Part shown: positions 16,057 to 24,851 of the stretch, piece after piece
How the letters are laid out: each line of letters starts with the position of its first letter
How positions within the stretch are numbered: the stretch's first letter is position 1
Source of the DNA: Rariloculus sp963665575
GTDB lineage: Bacteria; Pseudomonadota; Gammaproteobacteria; Steroidobacterales; Rariloculaceae
Length of the DNA: 64,000 nt
Direction of reading: 5' to 3'
Assembly (NCBI GenBank): GCA_963665575.2
Contig: CAXXDW010000006.1
Coordinates: 248,001-312,000 of the forward strand
The notes under the pieces: generated by a model
What the model was told of the DNA's origin: nothing
Database searches by the model: none
What the model saw: only the letters and a program-made list of their open reading frames with translations
Position numbers and translations under genes: made by a program

Positions 16057-16938
16057 ATGTCCTCCTTCCGTCCCCTCACCCCCGCCGACCGCGCGGCCTT
16101 CGACGCCTTCCTCGATGGCCATCGGGCGACGTCCATGTTCCTGCGTGCCAACGCGTTTCACAGCGGGCTTGTTGACGGGCCAGATCCGGTCCATGGACTC
16201 TACGTGGGCGCGTTTTCCGACAATGTCCTGACCGACGTCGCCGCCCACTACTGGAACGGCAACATCATTCTGCAAGCGCCGACGCAGCCCGCCGAACTGG
16301 CGCTGGCCGTGGCTCGAGAGTCCGGTCGCCGCATCGATGGTCTGCTCGGACCGTGGTCCCAGGTCGAGGCGGCTGAATCCGAACTGGATCTCGACCGAAC
16401 GCGTCTCGGCAAAACCGTTCCCGAATATCTCTATCGGCTCGATCTTGCCGACCTGATCGTGCCGGGGCCATTGTCCTCGGGCCGGGTCGTTCATCGCCAT
16501 ACGCGAATCGACGACTTGGCGGAATTGGTCCCTTGGCGGCGCGAATACGACCTGCACACCCTGGGATATCCCGATCACAGCATCGATGACGCTGCCATCC
16601 ACGACGATCTCGCACGCAGCATCGGGGCAGGAACGCTATGGGTGCTGGAAGAGGGTGGCCGCCTCGTATCGATGACCGCGTTCAATGCGGCCCTGCCGGA
16701 CATGGTGCAGGTCGGCGGCGTGTTCACTCCCGTAGAGTTGCGTGGCCGAGGCCATGGCCGCGCCGCGGTCGCCGGTTCGCTGCTGGACGCGCGAGCAGAC
16801 GGCGCCGGCGAGTCCATTCTGTTCACCGAAACAGACAATCACCCGGCGCAAAGAGCGTATGAGGCGCTCGGCTTCGAACGGATCGGCGAATACGGCATGA
16901 TCCTGCTTGACCCGGTCCCGGCGCGCGGAACTGAATGA
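16057..16938 (+). CDS. GNAT-family N-acetyltransferase
   Basis: This 293-residue protein has two GNAT-like halves. The C-terminal half holds the acetyl-CoA pyrophosphate-binding loop in VELRGRGHGRAAVAG and the usual end YEALGFERIGEYGMILLDP. The N-terminal half (SFRPLTPADRAAFDAFLDGH) resembles the degenerate first domain of FR47-like acetyltransferases. The acceptor is unknown. A shard of a second copy's tail lies at 9434-9580. The gene ends abutting a truncated minus-strand gene, so one side of it is a recombination junction. Confidence 0.8.
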   Translation: MSSFRPLTPADRAAFDAFLDGHRATSMFLRANAFHSGLVDGPDPVHGLYVGAFSDNVLTDVAAHYWNGNIILQAPTQPAELALAVARESGRRIDGLLGPWSQVEAAESELDLDRTRLGKTVPEYLYRLDLADLIVPGPLSSGRVVHRHTRIDDLAELVPWRREYDLHTLGYPDHSIDDAAIHDDLARSIGAGTLWVLEEGGRLVSMTAFNAALPDMVQVGGVFTPVELRGRGHGRAAVAGSLLDARADGAGESILFTETDNHPAQRAYEALGFERIGEYGMILLDPVPARGTE

Positions 16939-17019
16939 GGCCTGCACCGGCTTGCCGGACCACGGGCAGGTCTCGTTGATACAATCGGCGATATCGAGAG
17001 CGGGCATCGTGTCTCCCAT
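16939..17019 (-). pseudogene. N-terminal shard of a small cysteine-motif (YHS-like) protein
   Basis: On the minus strand a start with GGGAG upstream (ATG 17007, or 17019) encodes MPALDIADCINETCPWSGK then PVQA. This resembles the beginning of small CxxxxCPxSGKPV proteins of the YHS-like type. Homology stops exactly where the GNAT gene ends, and the rest of the frame runs antisense through that gene. The second cysteine half is absent, so the product cannot be complete. Confidence 0.5.
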
Positions 17020-17093
17020 AGCTTCCTGACCGCGACCGCGAGCCTCTCGTGCCGATTCTACCCAACCTCCATGACGACGAGAGGAACCGCAAA

Positions 17094-17810
17094 ATGCTCA
17101 CCTCACGCTTGAAATCTTTCCTGGTGCCGTGCCTGGCGGCGACGCTGACCGGATTCGGCGCGATCGGACCGGCAAACGCTGACACCATCGCCTTTGTCGG
17201 GACAGGAAACGTCCCGGACGCGCTCGGGCCGAAGTTCGCCGAAATGGGCCACACGATCGTTTACGGATCGCGCGAACCCGATCGCGATGACGTACAGGCG
17301 CTGGTAGCCAAAACGGGTAACGGGGCTACGGCGGTGACTCCCGCCGAGTCCGTCGTCGACGCGGACATCGTGTTTATCGCGGTTCCGGGACTCATCGCGT
17401 TGGATGTGGTGGAAGGCCTTGGCGATCTGTCGGGAAAGATTGTTGTGGATCCGACCAATCCACTACAGCCGGATCCGGAGGACGGCTTTGCGAACCACAT
17501 GGTCGAGACCTCCAATGCCGAGATGATGCAGGACATGCTCCCCGATTCTTACGTCATAAAGGCCTTCAATACGTTGGGAGTGAGAACGATGAACGACCCG
17601 GCGAGCGCCGGCGGCCCGGTCACCATCCCTCTGGTCGGCAATGACGATGCGGCCAAGGCACGAATAGCCGAGCTGATCGAGGGGATCGGATTCGAGTCCG
17701 CGGACTTTGGGCCGATACGCTTCGCCCATGTCCTCGAAGGCATGCTCGCGCTTTGGGCCAATGGAATCCGGTTGGGCGAACCGTTCGACTGGTACGTGCA
17801 GAAGCACTGA
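17094..17810 (+). CDS. exported NADP-binding reductase-like protein (F420-dependent oxidoreductase fold)
   Basis: This 238-residue protein of the F420/NADP oxidoreductase coenzyme-binding family has the dinucleotide motif TIAFVGTGNVPDALGPKFA and later VVDPTNPL and VIKAFNTLG. Unusually, a signal peptide (MLTSRLKSFLVPCLAATLTG, then GANA-type cleavage region) precedes the Rossmann fold, so a normally cytosolic enzyme appears to be exported. The ATG at 17094 has GAGAGGA upstream; the longer frame is not needed. The substrate is unknown. Confidence 0.72.
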   Translation: MLTSRLKSFLVPCLAATLTGFGAIGPANADTIAFVGTGNVPDALGPKFAEMGHTIVYGSREPDRDDVQALVAKTGNGATAVTPAESVVDADIVFIAVPGLIALDVVEGLGDLSGKIVVDPTNPLQPDPEDGFANHMVETSNAEMMQDMLPDSYVIKAFNTLGVRTMNDPASAGGPVTIPLVGNDDAAKARIAELIEGIGFESADFGPIRFAHVLEGMLALWANGIRLGEPFDWYVQKH

Positions 17811-17960
17811 TCGCGTTTGCTGCCGCATCCTGGTTTGAACGCCTGCCGCGCCGTCCCAGCGCCGTTGCCGGCTCTGCACCTCTGACGCCGCTGCGGTGGG
17901 CACAGCGGGAATGTTCCTTGCGGCGCGACACCAGTTCAACGGGCGATACGTGACAACGCC

Positions 17961-19193
17961 ATGAACGCCGCCCAAGCTCCAGCCACCGGCGACAAGGCCG
18001 CTACGACGGCGTTTTCAATCATCGGCGCGATCAGCGTGTGTCATCTGCTCAATGACATGCTGCAGTCGTTGCTGCCGGCGATCTACCCGATTCTCAGGGA
18101 AAACTACGGGCTCGACTTCGGCCAGATCGGCCTGTTGACGTTCACTTTCCAATTCACAGCGTCGCTGCTGCAACCGGCCGTCGGCTATTACACCGACCGC
18201 AAGCCGCTGCCGTATTCGCTGCCGGCCGGCATGGGATTCACGCTCGTCGGTCTGCTGATCCTGTCGCGAGCCGGCAGCTATCCGATATTGCTGCTCGGCG
18301 CCGCGCTGATCGGCACGGGCTCGGCCGTGCTTCACCCGGAGTCGTCGCGCGTCGCGCGCATGGCCTCGGGCGGGCGCCCCGGCCTCGCGCAATCGCTGTT
18401 TCAGGTCGGCGGCAATGTCGGCTCGTCGCTCGGACCGCTGCTCGCGGCCTTCGTCGTGTTGCGCTACGGGCAGACGAGCGTCGCCTGGTTCGCCGCGGCG
18501 GCACTCTTCGCGATGCTCCTGCTGGTTCGCGTCGGGCACTGGTATCGGCATCACGGGCTCGGACGCCAGCAGTCCGAGGACAGTCAGGTCAGGGCCGAAT
18601 CGGGCTTCTCCCGCGCGCAGGTCCGTATGGCGCTCGCCGTGCTCATCGGGCTGATCCTGTCGAAATTCGTCTACATGGCCGCGATGACGAGCTATTACAT
18701 GTTCTACCTCATCGACCAGTTCGAAGTATCCGTGCGAAACGCCCAGATTTACCTGTTCGTGTTCCTCGCGGCCGTGGCGTTCGGCACCGTCGCGGGCGGC
18801 ACGCTCGGCGACCGCTTCGGCCGCAAGTTCGTGATCTGGTTCTCGATCATCGGCGTGCTGCCGTTCACGCTGGCGCTGCCGCACGTGAATCTCTTCTGGA
18901 CCGGAGTGCTCAGCGTGCCGATCGGAGCGATCCTCGCGTCGGCCTTCCCGGCGATCGTCGTTTACGGACAGGAACTCATGCCGGCGAGGGTCGGCACGGT
19001 CGCGGGACTTTTTTTCGGGCTCGCCTTCGGCCTGGGAGCGCTCGGCGCCGCCGCAATAGGCGAACTCGCCGACCAGACGAGCATCCGGGACGTGTTCATG
19101 CTGTGCTCGGTGCTGCCGGCGATTGGTCTGCTGGCCGGATTCCTGCCGCGAACCGGGGCCGGCGGAGCGATTGCGGCACGAAGTAGCCGGTGA
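17961..19193 (+). CDS. fsr: MFS exporter, fosmidomycin-resistance (Fsr) type
   Basis: This 410-residue inner-membrane protein of the major facilitator superfamily has about 12 hydrophobic segments. The start ISVCHLLNDMLQSLLPAIYP and the segment FQFTASLLQPAVGYYTDRKP are diagnostic of the Fsr subfamily. LGDRFGRKF gives the usual MFS loop between the halves. Relatives export fosmidomycin and other small molecules; the natural substrate is unknown. It stands as a single gene after the reductase. Confidence 0.87.
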   Translation: MNAAQAPATGDKAATTAFSIIGAISVCHLLNDMLQSLLPAIYPILRENYGLDFGQIGLLTFTFQFTASLLQPAVGYYTDRKPLPYSLPAGMGFTLVGLLILSRAGSYPILLLGAALIGTGSAVLHPESSRVARMASGGRPGLAQSLFQVGGNVGSSLGPLLAAFVVLRYGQTSVAWFAAAALFAMLLLVRVGHWYRHHGLGRQQSEDSQVRAESGFSRAQVRMALAVLIGLILSKFVYMAAMTSYYMFYLIDQFEVSVRNAQIYLFVFLAAVAFGTVAGGTLGDRFGRKFVIWFSIIGVLPFTLALPHVNLFWTGVLSVPIGAILASAFPAIVVYGQELMPARVGTVAGLFFGLAFGLGALGAAAIGELADQTSIRDVFMLCSVLPAIGLLAGFLPRTGAGGAIAARSSR

Positions 19194-19235
19194 CGGAAGG
19201 CACGTGACGCCCTCCCGCATGCAGTGACGGGTTGG

Positions 19236-19303
19236 GTTCGTCTCAGCGCACGCGTAACTGTCGCCCACTACTCGTGCCGCATTGCGTTCGTCTCAGCGCA
19301 CGC
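19236..19303. repeat. 18-bp direct repeat, two copies 50 bp apart
   Basis: GTTCGTCTCAGCGCACGC is found at 19236-19253 and again at 19286-19303, in the gap between the convergent Fsr and epoxide hydrolase genes. No gene or clear hairpin is linked to it. Confidence 0.6.
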
Positions 19304-19351
19304 CTTGACGCCTTACGGCCCCTTCACTTGCGGTGCCGCGCCGCGTCAGAT

Positions 19352-20575
19352 TCAGCGCTCGACCGACCCAAAAAATTCCTGCATGTCCCGCGCGACGAGC
19401 TCGGGTTCCTCCCACTCCAGAAAGTGCCCGCCGACGTCGGTAACGTTCCAGCTATGCACGTTGAAGAGCCGCTCGCCCCACTCGCGCGGAGCGGCCGGGA
19501 ACAGATCCTTCGTGGTATCGAGCATGCCGACCGGGACTTCGACCCAGCCCGTTTGCGAAGGCTCGCGAACGAAGTCGTAGTACGTGCGGACCGACGCCGG
19601 CGCCGTTCCCGTGACCCAGTACAGCATGAGGTTGGTGAGCAGCTCGTCCTTCGTATAGCGGCTCTCGACATCGCCATCGACGTCGCTCCAGGCCCGGAAC
19701 TTCTCCACGATCCAGGCCGCGAGCCCGACCGGCGAATCCTGCAGCGAATGCGCGAGCGTCTGGGGCTTGGACATGTGCAGCCGCGCGTAGGCGACTTCAG
19801 GCTCGATGGCTTCGCTGGCCGCGATATAGGCCTCCTCGGCTTCGGTATAGGGCGGCTCGCCGCCGCCCAGACCGATGACCCCGGTCAGATGCACGCCGAT
19901 GATCTGCTCCGGAACCATGAGCGCCATCTGCCTGACGACAGCCCCGCCGATATCGCTGCCGCGCACACCGTAGCGCTCGTAGCCGAGCGCGTCGTGCATG
20001 AGTCCGATCATGAGCCGCGCCGAGCTTGCGAACCCGAAGGGCGTCCGGTTCGGGATGTCCGAGAACCCGTAACCCGGCAATGAGGCGGCAACGACATGAA
20101 AGGACGGGCTCTCCGGCAGCCCGTGCTCGCCCGGCGACGTGAGTAGCGGCACGAGATCGAGCATCTGCACGAACGTGCTCGGCCAGCCGTGCAGCAACAG
20201 CACGGGCACCGCGTCGGGGTCGTCGCTGCGCTCGTGGACGAAGTGCACGCGCAGCCCCTCCACGGTCGCATGGAAGTGCTCGAAACCGTTCAGGCGCGCT
20301 TCCTCGGCCCGCCAGTCGTAGTCGTTGCGCCAGTAGTCCGCGAGTTCGCGGATGTAAGCGGTGTCGGCGCCCTGGTCCCAGCCGGTGCCGGGCAACTGGT
20401 CCGGCCAGCGCGTGCGATCGAGACGCTCGTTGAGGTCGTCGAGCACGGTCTCGGGCACGTCGATCGTGAACGGCTCCACGCCACGGTTGTCCGGCTGCTG
20501 CGACTGCGCCCGGACGCTACCGCCGACGGCGAGTCCGGCGAGCGTGAAAATGATCGTCAGTGTTCTGTAGCGCAT
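19352..20575 (-). CDS. secreted epoxide hydrolase (EHN domain, alpha/beta fold)
   Basis: With the ATG at 20575 the 407-residue protein starts with a signal peptide (MRYRTLTIIFTLAGLAVGGS, cleavage near VRAQ). Next comes an epoxide-hydrolase N-terminal domain (FTIDVPETVLDDLNERLDRT), then the alpha/beta hydrolase core. The oxyanion motif HGWP is at 129-132, the nucleophile is D208 in RGSDIGG and the catalytic histidine is H384 in GGHFLEW. It is related to microsomal/juvenile-hormone-type epoxide hydrolases but is exported. The physiological epoxide is unknown. Confidence 0.85.
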   Translation of the reverse strand: MRYRTLTIIFTLAGLAVGGSVRAQSQQPDNRGVEPFTIDVPETVLDDLNERLDRTRWPDQLPGTGWDQGADTAYIRELADYWRNDYDWRAEEARLNGFEHFHATVEGLRVHFVHERSDDPDAVPVLLLHGWPSTFVQMLDLVPLLTSPGEHGLPESPSFHVVAASLPGYGFSDIPNRTPFGFASSARLMIGLMHDALGYERYGVRGSDIGGAVVRQMALMVPEQIIGVHLTGVIGLGGGEPPYTEAEEAYIAASEAIEPEVAYARLHMSKPQTLAHSLQDSPVGLAAWIVEKFRAWSDVDGDVESRYTKDELLTNLMLYWVTGTAPASVRTYYDFVREPSQTGWVEVPVGMLDTTKDLFPAAPREWGERLFNVHSWNVTDVGGHFLEWEEPELVARDMQEFFGSVER

Positions 20576-20709
20576 GGCAGCTCCGTGGGCGTCAACACCA
20601 TCCTCGGCACGACAAGCGGGAAACATCTTATCCCGGCGAAAACCGACCATCGATCTCCGGTGCTGCCGCATGAAGCGCTGCGCGACCCTCGCTAACGCCA
20701 GACCGGCAA

Positions 20710-22917
20710 TCAGAGTCGAAACGTGTAGTTCAGCTTTACCGTCACATCCGAAGAGATCGAATTGAACCTGTTATCGCGATCCGGATCGGTGAGGTTGTGA
20801 TTGATGACGAAATACAGGTCGCGACCCGCTTCGGGGATCCAGTGCCACCGCATATTGATCCCGACCGTTTCGGAAATATTGTCGTACTGGATCAGATTGA
20901 CCCACGACATCGTCGACGAGAACACATAGTCGAAGCCGATTCGCGCGAGGCGCGTCTCGAAATTTCCCTGTGGCAGATCGACCTCGCTGTAGCTGTAACT
21001 GAGGCTGCTGCGGAACTTCGCCGACGGTCGCCACGTCAGCTCGCCCAGAGCATCCGTCCGGTTGCCCTCGTAGAAGCTTCCGGCCAAGAGACGAAACAGA
21101 CCCGCGAATCGGCGATGGCTGCTGGACCTGATCTGCCCGCCCCGATCGCGGAAATTGTACTTCCCGCTCGGAATCACAACGCCTGGTGAGATCTCGAATG
21201 GCTCAAACAGCGCTTCGTCGTATATGCGGTAGACGAAGTCGACACTGTCCCCGGTGCGGTTGCTGAACGAGAACGGCCTGAGATTCCGCGATTGCGACTG
21301 CAGGCGGCCATCGGTGAGTTCGAAACGCTGCGTGTCGAACGACGTCTTGAAGGACTGAAAACGACCCGCGCGCGGAAGGAGTGTGTAACTGATGTCAAAT
21401 GTCGTATCGGTCACGCCGCGCCGGCTGATGAAACCGAGCGCAGGATTGAAATTCGCCTCGAACTCCTTGCGTCCGGCGCCGACGCGAATGCCGCTGCTGC
21501 TCGGCAGCCGGATGCCGAATCCGTGGGCGGAATCGTTGCCGTCGAGGCCCGGCGTATCGCTTTGCTGCACCCAGGCTTCCGCTTCCAGCGTCCGGCCGCC
21601 GGGCAGGCGCGTGTTGCGATACAGGAAATCGAAACCCGTAACGGAGTTATCCAGGTTCGCTCGCGGACTTCCACTGGTGGCGATGACGCCCACGCTGGAT
21701 TCGCCGAGCACGCCGAGTTTTGCGCGAACGACCGAAAGCGTGTCTGCGGCGACGCCGCCAAACTCGTCCTGGCGAATCGACAGGGCGCCGAGTTCCCAGG
21801 GCCCCGCACGGCCGCTGACCTTGCCGCCGTATTCGACATTGACAGGCTGACCGGTATTGCTGAGCCCGATGCTGCGCGAGAAAAACGGCCGGCCGTTCTG
21901 CCGGGCCGCGGCTCCGGTAACGAACGTATACACCGCGTCGACCGGCGCTCCGATACGCCCGAACTCGAAGATGTCGGCCTCGCGCAAGAAGAAATCGCGC
22001 TTTTCGGGAAAGAACAGCCCGAACCGCGTCAGATTCACCTGCCGGTCGTCGACCTCGGTGGCGGAAAAGTCCGTGTTGATGGTCAGCGATGCATTCAGCG
22101 ATGGCGTGAGCCGGTACGCAAGATCGAGCGAAGGCTCGAAGTCCGACGTCGACTGGCCGGTAGCGAATTTGCGCGAGTTCGTGACGCTGGCTGCAGGCGT
22201 GATTTCAAGCCCGATACCCTGCTGCAATCCCTCGAATCCAACGGCGAGCCCGGAGCTGCTTGGATCGAAAGCGCGATTGCGCGATACCCAGGCGATGTCC
22301 TCGCTCTTGCGCGCGACACCGCGCGAAAAGTTCATGCCCCAGGTGTCGGTGCCCGAATCGAAAGAGATCGTATTGAACGGAATCCGCATCTCGGCGATCC
22401 AACCGTCCTCGAACGGTTCGGCGGCTGCCGAGTAGATGCCGTCCCAGGCATCGTAGGATTCCGAGACATTCTGGTACAGCCCGTCCTGCCGTACGCCGTT
22501 GGCGTTGACGCCGAAGTAATACCCGCTGCGGCGGCTGTTGAACGGGTCGAGCGTGACGAAGAAACGATCGTCATCGCCGATGTTGTCGTTCTGCCGAAGG
22601 TTCTGGGCCGTGATCAGGTCCGGGTCGCTGTCGAAAAGGCGCGCTGCAACGTAGAGCGCGTCGTCGTCGTAGAGCAGGTAAATCTCGGTGCGCTCCGACG
22701 GCGCCGCATACTCCTGGGGCGTGACCTGGTGCAGGTCGTCGATCATCGCGGCACTGGCCCACGCGGCGTCGTCGAGCACGCCATCGATCACCGGCGCCGA
22801 GGTGGCCCGCACCATCCGGACGTTTTTTTGGCCCGGGTCCACGAGCACTTGCGGCGGCTGGCCGAAAGCCGCCCCGGCAAACAACAACAGTGCGCTCAGG
22901 TAATGGGTCGTCTTCAT
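20710..22917 (-). CDS. DUF5916 outer-membrane protein with CBM9-like N-terminus
   Basis: This 735-residue protein begins with a signal peptide (MKTTHYLSALLLFAGAAFGQ). Residues about 35-220 are a CBM9-like sugar-binding fold (SAPVIDGVLDDAAW, DDALYVAARLFDSDP, GWIAEMRIPFNTISF). The rest is the DUF5916 region with alternating polar-hydrophobic strands, including LFFPEKRDFFLREADIFEFG, and it ends in YTFRL, a typical barrel-terminal aromatic strand. It is likely an outer-membrane beta-barrel. The ligand is not known; the family is common in bacteria that feed on polymers. Confidence 0.83.
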   Translation of the reverse strand: MKTTHYLSALLLFAGAAFGQPPQVLVDPGQKNVRMVRATSAPVIDGVLDDAAWASAAMIDDLHQVTPQEYAAPSERTEIYLLYDDDALYVAARLFDSDPDLITAQNLRQNDNIGDDDRFFVTLDPFNSRRSGYYFGVNANGVRQDGLYQNVSESYDAWDGIYSAAAEPFEDGWIAEMRIPFNTISFDSGTDTWGMNFSRGVARKSEDIAWVSRNRAFDPSSSGLAVGFEGLQQGIGLEITPAASVTNSRKFATGQSTSDFEPSLDLAYRLTPSLNASLTINTDFSATEVDDRQVNLTRFGLFFPEKRDFFLREADIFEFGRIGAPVDAVYTFVTGAAARQNGRPFFSRSIGLSNTGQPVNVEYGGKVSGRAGPWELGALSIRQDEFGGVAADTLSVVRAKLGVLGESSVGVIATSGSPRANLDNSVTGFDFLYRNTRLPGGRTLEAEAWVQQSDTPGLDGNDSAHGFGIRLPSSSGIRVGAGRKEFEANFNPALGFISRRGVTDTTFDISYTLLPRAGRFQSFKTSFDTQRFELTDGRLQSQSRNLRPFSFSNRTGDSVDFVYRIYDEALFEPFEISPGVVIPSGKYNFRDRGGQIRSSSHRRFAGLFRLLAGSFYEGNRTDALGELTWRPSAKFRSSLSYSYSEVDLPQGNFETRLARIGFDYVFSSTMSWVNLIQYDNISETVGINMRWHWIPEAGRDLYFVINHNLTDPDRDNRFNSISSDVTVKLNYTFRL

Positions 22918-23044
22918 GTACGAAACGCCGAAAGTCCAGCGATCAGGAGTCTAAGTCACGGGGCAGACACCGCGCCATTGGACGATCCTTGCGCGCAGCT
23001 ATAATCAAGGGCCGCAGAGACACAGCGAAGTCGAGTGGAGGTGG

Positions 23045-24607
23045 ATGGACATGTGGAGATTACTTGCTTGCACAATCGCCCTGCTGACCGTTTCGGCCTG
23101 TTCGGATACCGGCGCCCCGTCGACGCAAGCCGCGGCCGATGCACAAGCGGAGGCCGCTTCCGCAGCATCGCCGGACGATAGCGTCGCAACAGCAACCGAA
23201 GAAACGACGACCTACGGCGTCAGCAACTTTGAAGCGACAGGCTCGGCCGAGGCCTACCCGGTGTTCCTGCGGGGGCTCCTGCAACTGCACAACTTCGAGT
23301 TCGAAGACTCGCGGGAGAGCTTCCGGGAAGCGCAGGAAATCGACCCCGACTTCTACATGGCGTACTGGGGCGAAGCCCTGACGCAGAAGCAGCCGCTCTG
23401 GAACCGCGAAGACCTGGCCGCCGGGCGCGCGGCCCTGGAGAAACTGGCACCCACGCCCGAGGAACAGCTCGAACTTGCGCCCACGGAGCGGGAGCGGGCC
23501 TACATGATGGCCGCCCATCGGCTCTTCTCCGAAGAAGGCACGGAACTTGAGATCGAGACCGACTACGCCACGATGCTCGGTCACATCTACGAACGCTGGC
23601 CTGACGATCTCGACGCGGGCGCGTTCTACGCGCTTGCGATCCTGACGACGAGCCACGACGGCCGGGAATTCGACAAGTACATGCGCGCAGCGGCGGTCAC
23701 CGAGGAGATCCTCGACAGGAACCCGCTTCACCCCGGCGCACTGCACTACAACATCCACAGCTACGACGACCCGATACACGCACCATTGGGGCTGCGCTCG
23801 GCGCGCGTCTACGCCGGCGTGGCGCCGGACGCCGTGCATGCGCTGCACATGCCGTCGCACATCTTTCTCGGGCTAGGGGATTTCGAAGGCACGCGTGACC
23901 TCAATCGGCGCGCCTACAATGCCTCAATCGCTCGCCGGGCCGATCGTGACGGCATGCTGGCCCGCAACGAGGCGTATCACACACATAGCTGGCTGCTCTA
24001 TTCGCACATCCAGTTGCACGAGTTCGACGAGGCCCGCGAAATGCTCGACTACCTGACCGGCCAGATCGCCGGCGGCGACAACATGGCGAACGGGCAGCTC
24101 ATCATGGGCCGGGCATTTCTTGCGATCGAAACGGACGATTGGAACGACCCCCTGCTCGACGTCGAGGTCGATCTCGATCAGGTGAACCCGATGCAAAGCG
24201 CGACGGAGCACTACATCCGCGCGCGCCGGGCCCTGGCGAACAACGACCTGGACACGATGGCGGACGAGGTGGACGCGATCATCGTCGCCGAGAGCGCCGG
24301 ACCCGGACCGGGCGCCGCCGTATCTCGGGTGTTGAAGGACATCGGTCAGGGTCAGTTGCTGATCGCTGAGGGCAACGCCGAAGAAGGAATCGAACTGCTC
24401 AAGGCGGCCGCCGAGCTCGAGCACTCGCTGCCTCCGTTCATCGGTCCGCCGACCATCGTGCAGCCCGCCGGTGAGGCAGCGGGCGACGCATTGCGGACGA
24501 TGGGCGAGGATGCGGAAGCCGTCCGCTACTACAACATGACGCTCGAACGCGCCGTCAACAAGACGCGTTCACGGCTCGCGGTCGAGGCGATTCGCGCGAG
24601 CGGCTGA
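23045..24607 (+). CDS. TPR-repeat lipoprotein
   Basis: This 520-residue lipoprotein begins MDMWRLLACTIALLTVSACS; the lipobox VSAC puts the acylated cysteine at residue 19. A low-complexity Ala/Ser/Asp linker follows, then helical tetratricopeptide-like repeats (YPVFLRGLLQLHNFEFEDSR...; repeated blocks with HYIRARRALANNDLD near 390). Related proteins are widespread in soil and marine bacteria and lack a defined role; some annotations treat them as TPR scaffolds. It lies between the divergent DUF5916 gene and the amidohydrolase. Confidence 0.75.
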   Translation: MDMWRLLACTIALLTVSACSDTGAPSTQAAADAQAEAASAASPDDSVATATEETTTYGVSNFEATGSAEAYPVFLRGLLQLHNFEFEDSRESFREAQEIDPDFYMAYWGEALTQKQPLWNREDLAAGRAALEKLAPTPEEQLELAPTERERAYMMAAHRLFSEEGTELEIETDYATMLGHIYERWPDDLDAGAFYALAILTTSHDGREFDKYMRAAAVTEEILDRNPLHPGALHYNIHSYDDPIHAPLGLRSARVYAGVAPDAVHALHMPSHIFLGLGDFEGTRDLNRRAYNASIARRADRDGMLARNEAYHTHSWLLYSHIQLHEFDEAREMLDYLTGQIAGGDNMANGQLIMGRAFLAIETDDWNDPLLDVEVDLDQVNPMQSATEHYIRARRALANNDLDTMADEVDAIIVAESAGPGPGAAVSRVLKDIGQGQLLIAEGNAEEGIELLKAAAELEHSLPPFIGPPTIVQPAGEAAGDALRTMGEDAEAVRYYNMTLERAVNKTRSRLAVEAIRASG

Positions 24608-24851
24608 CTGGACGGGGAACTCCCCTATCTACAACGACAGCAGTGTTGCGGCGGTTGACTTCCCCTGTCAGCCGCCGCAATGCGACCAACGGGCCTGCGT
24701 GTCGAGGGGCGCGAGGCCCTGGTCGCGGATTCTTTGCTGGCGAGCGCTGAGTCCCTTTGGTGCTCGGTCCCATCGGCTGCAAGCCTTGCTGCTTTGGCAA
24801 CGGGACGGTCAGGCACTATCCTGTCTGACCAAACAGGAATGGGGAGATGCG

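Noticed and set aside
21292..23004. 570-codon plus-strand ORF
   Set aside because: It lies antisense to the DUF5916 gene, which has a signal peptide and family motifs; the ORF is an effect of GC-rich codons.
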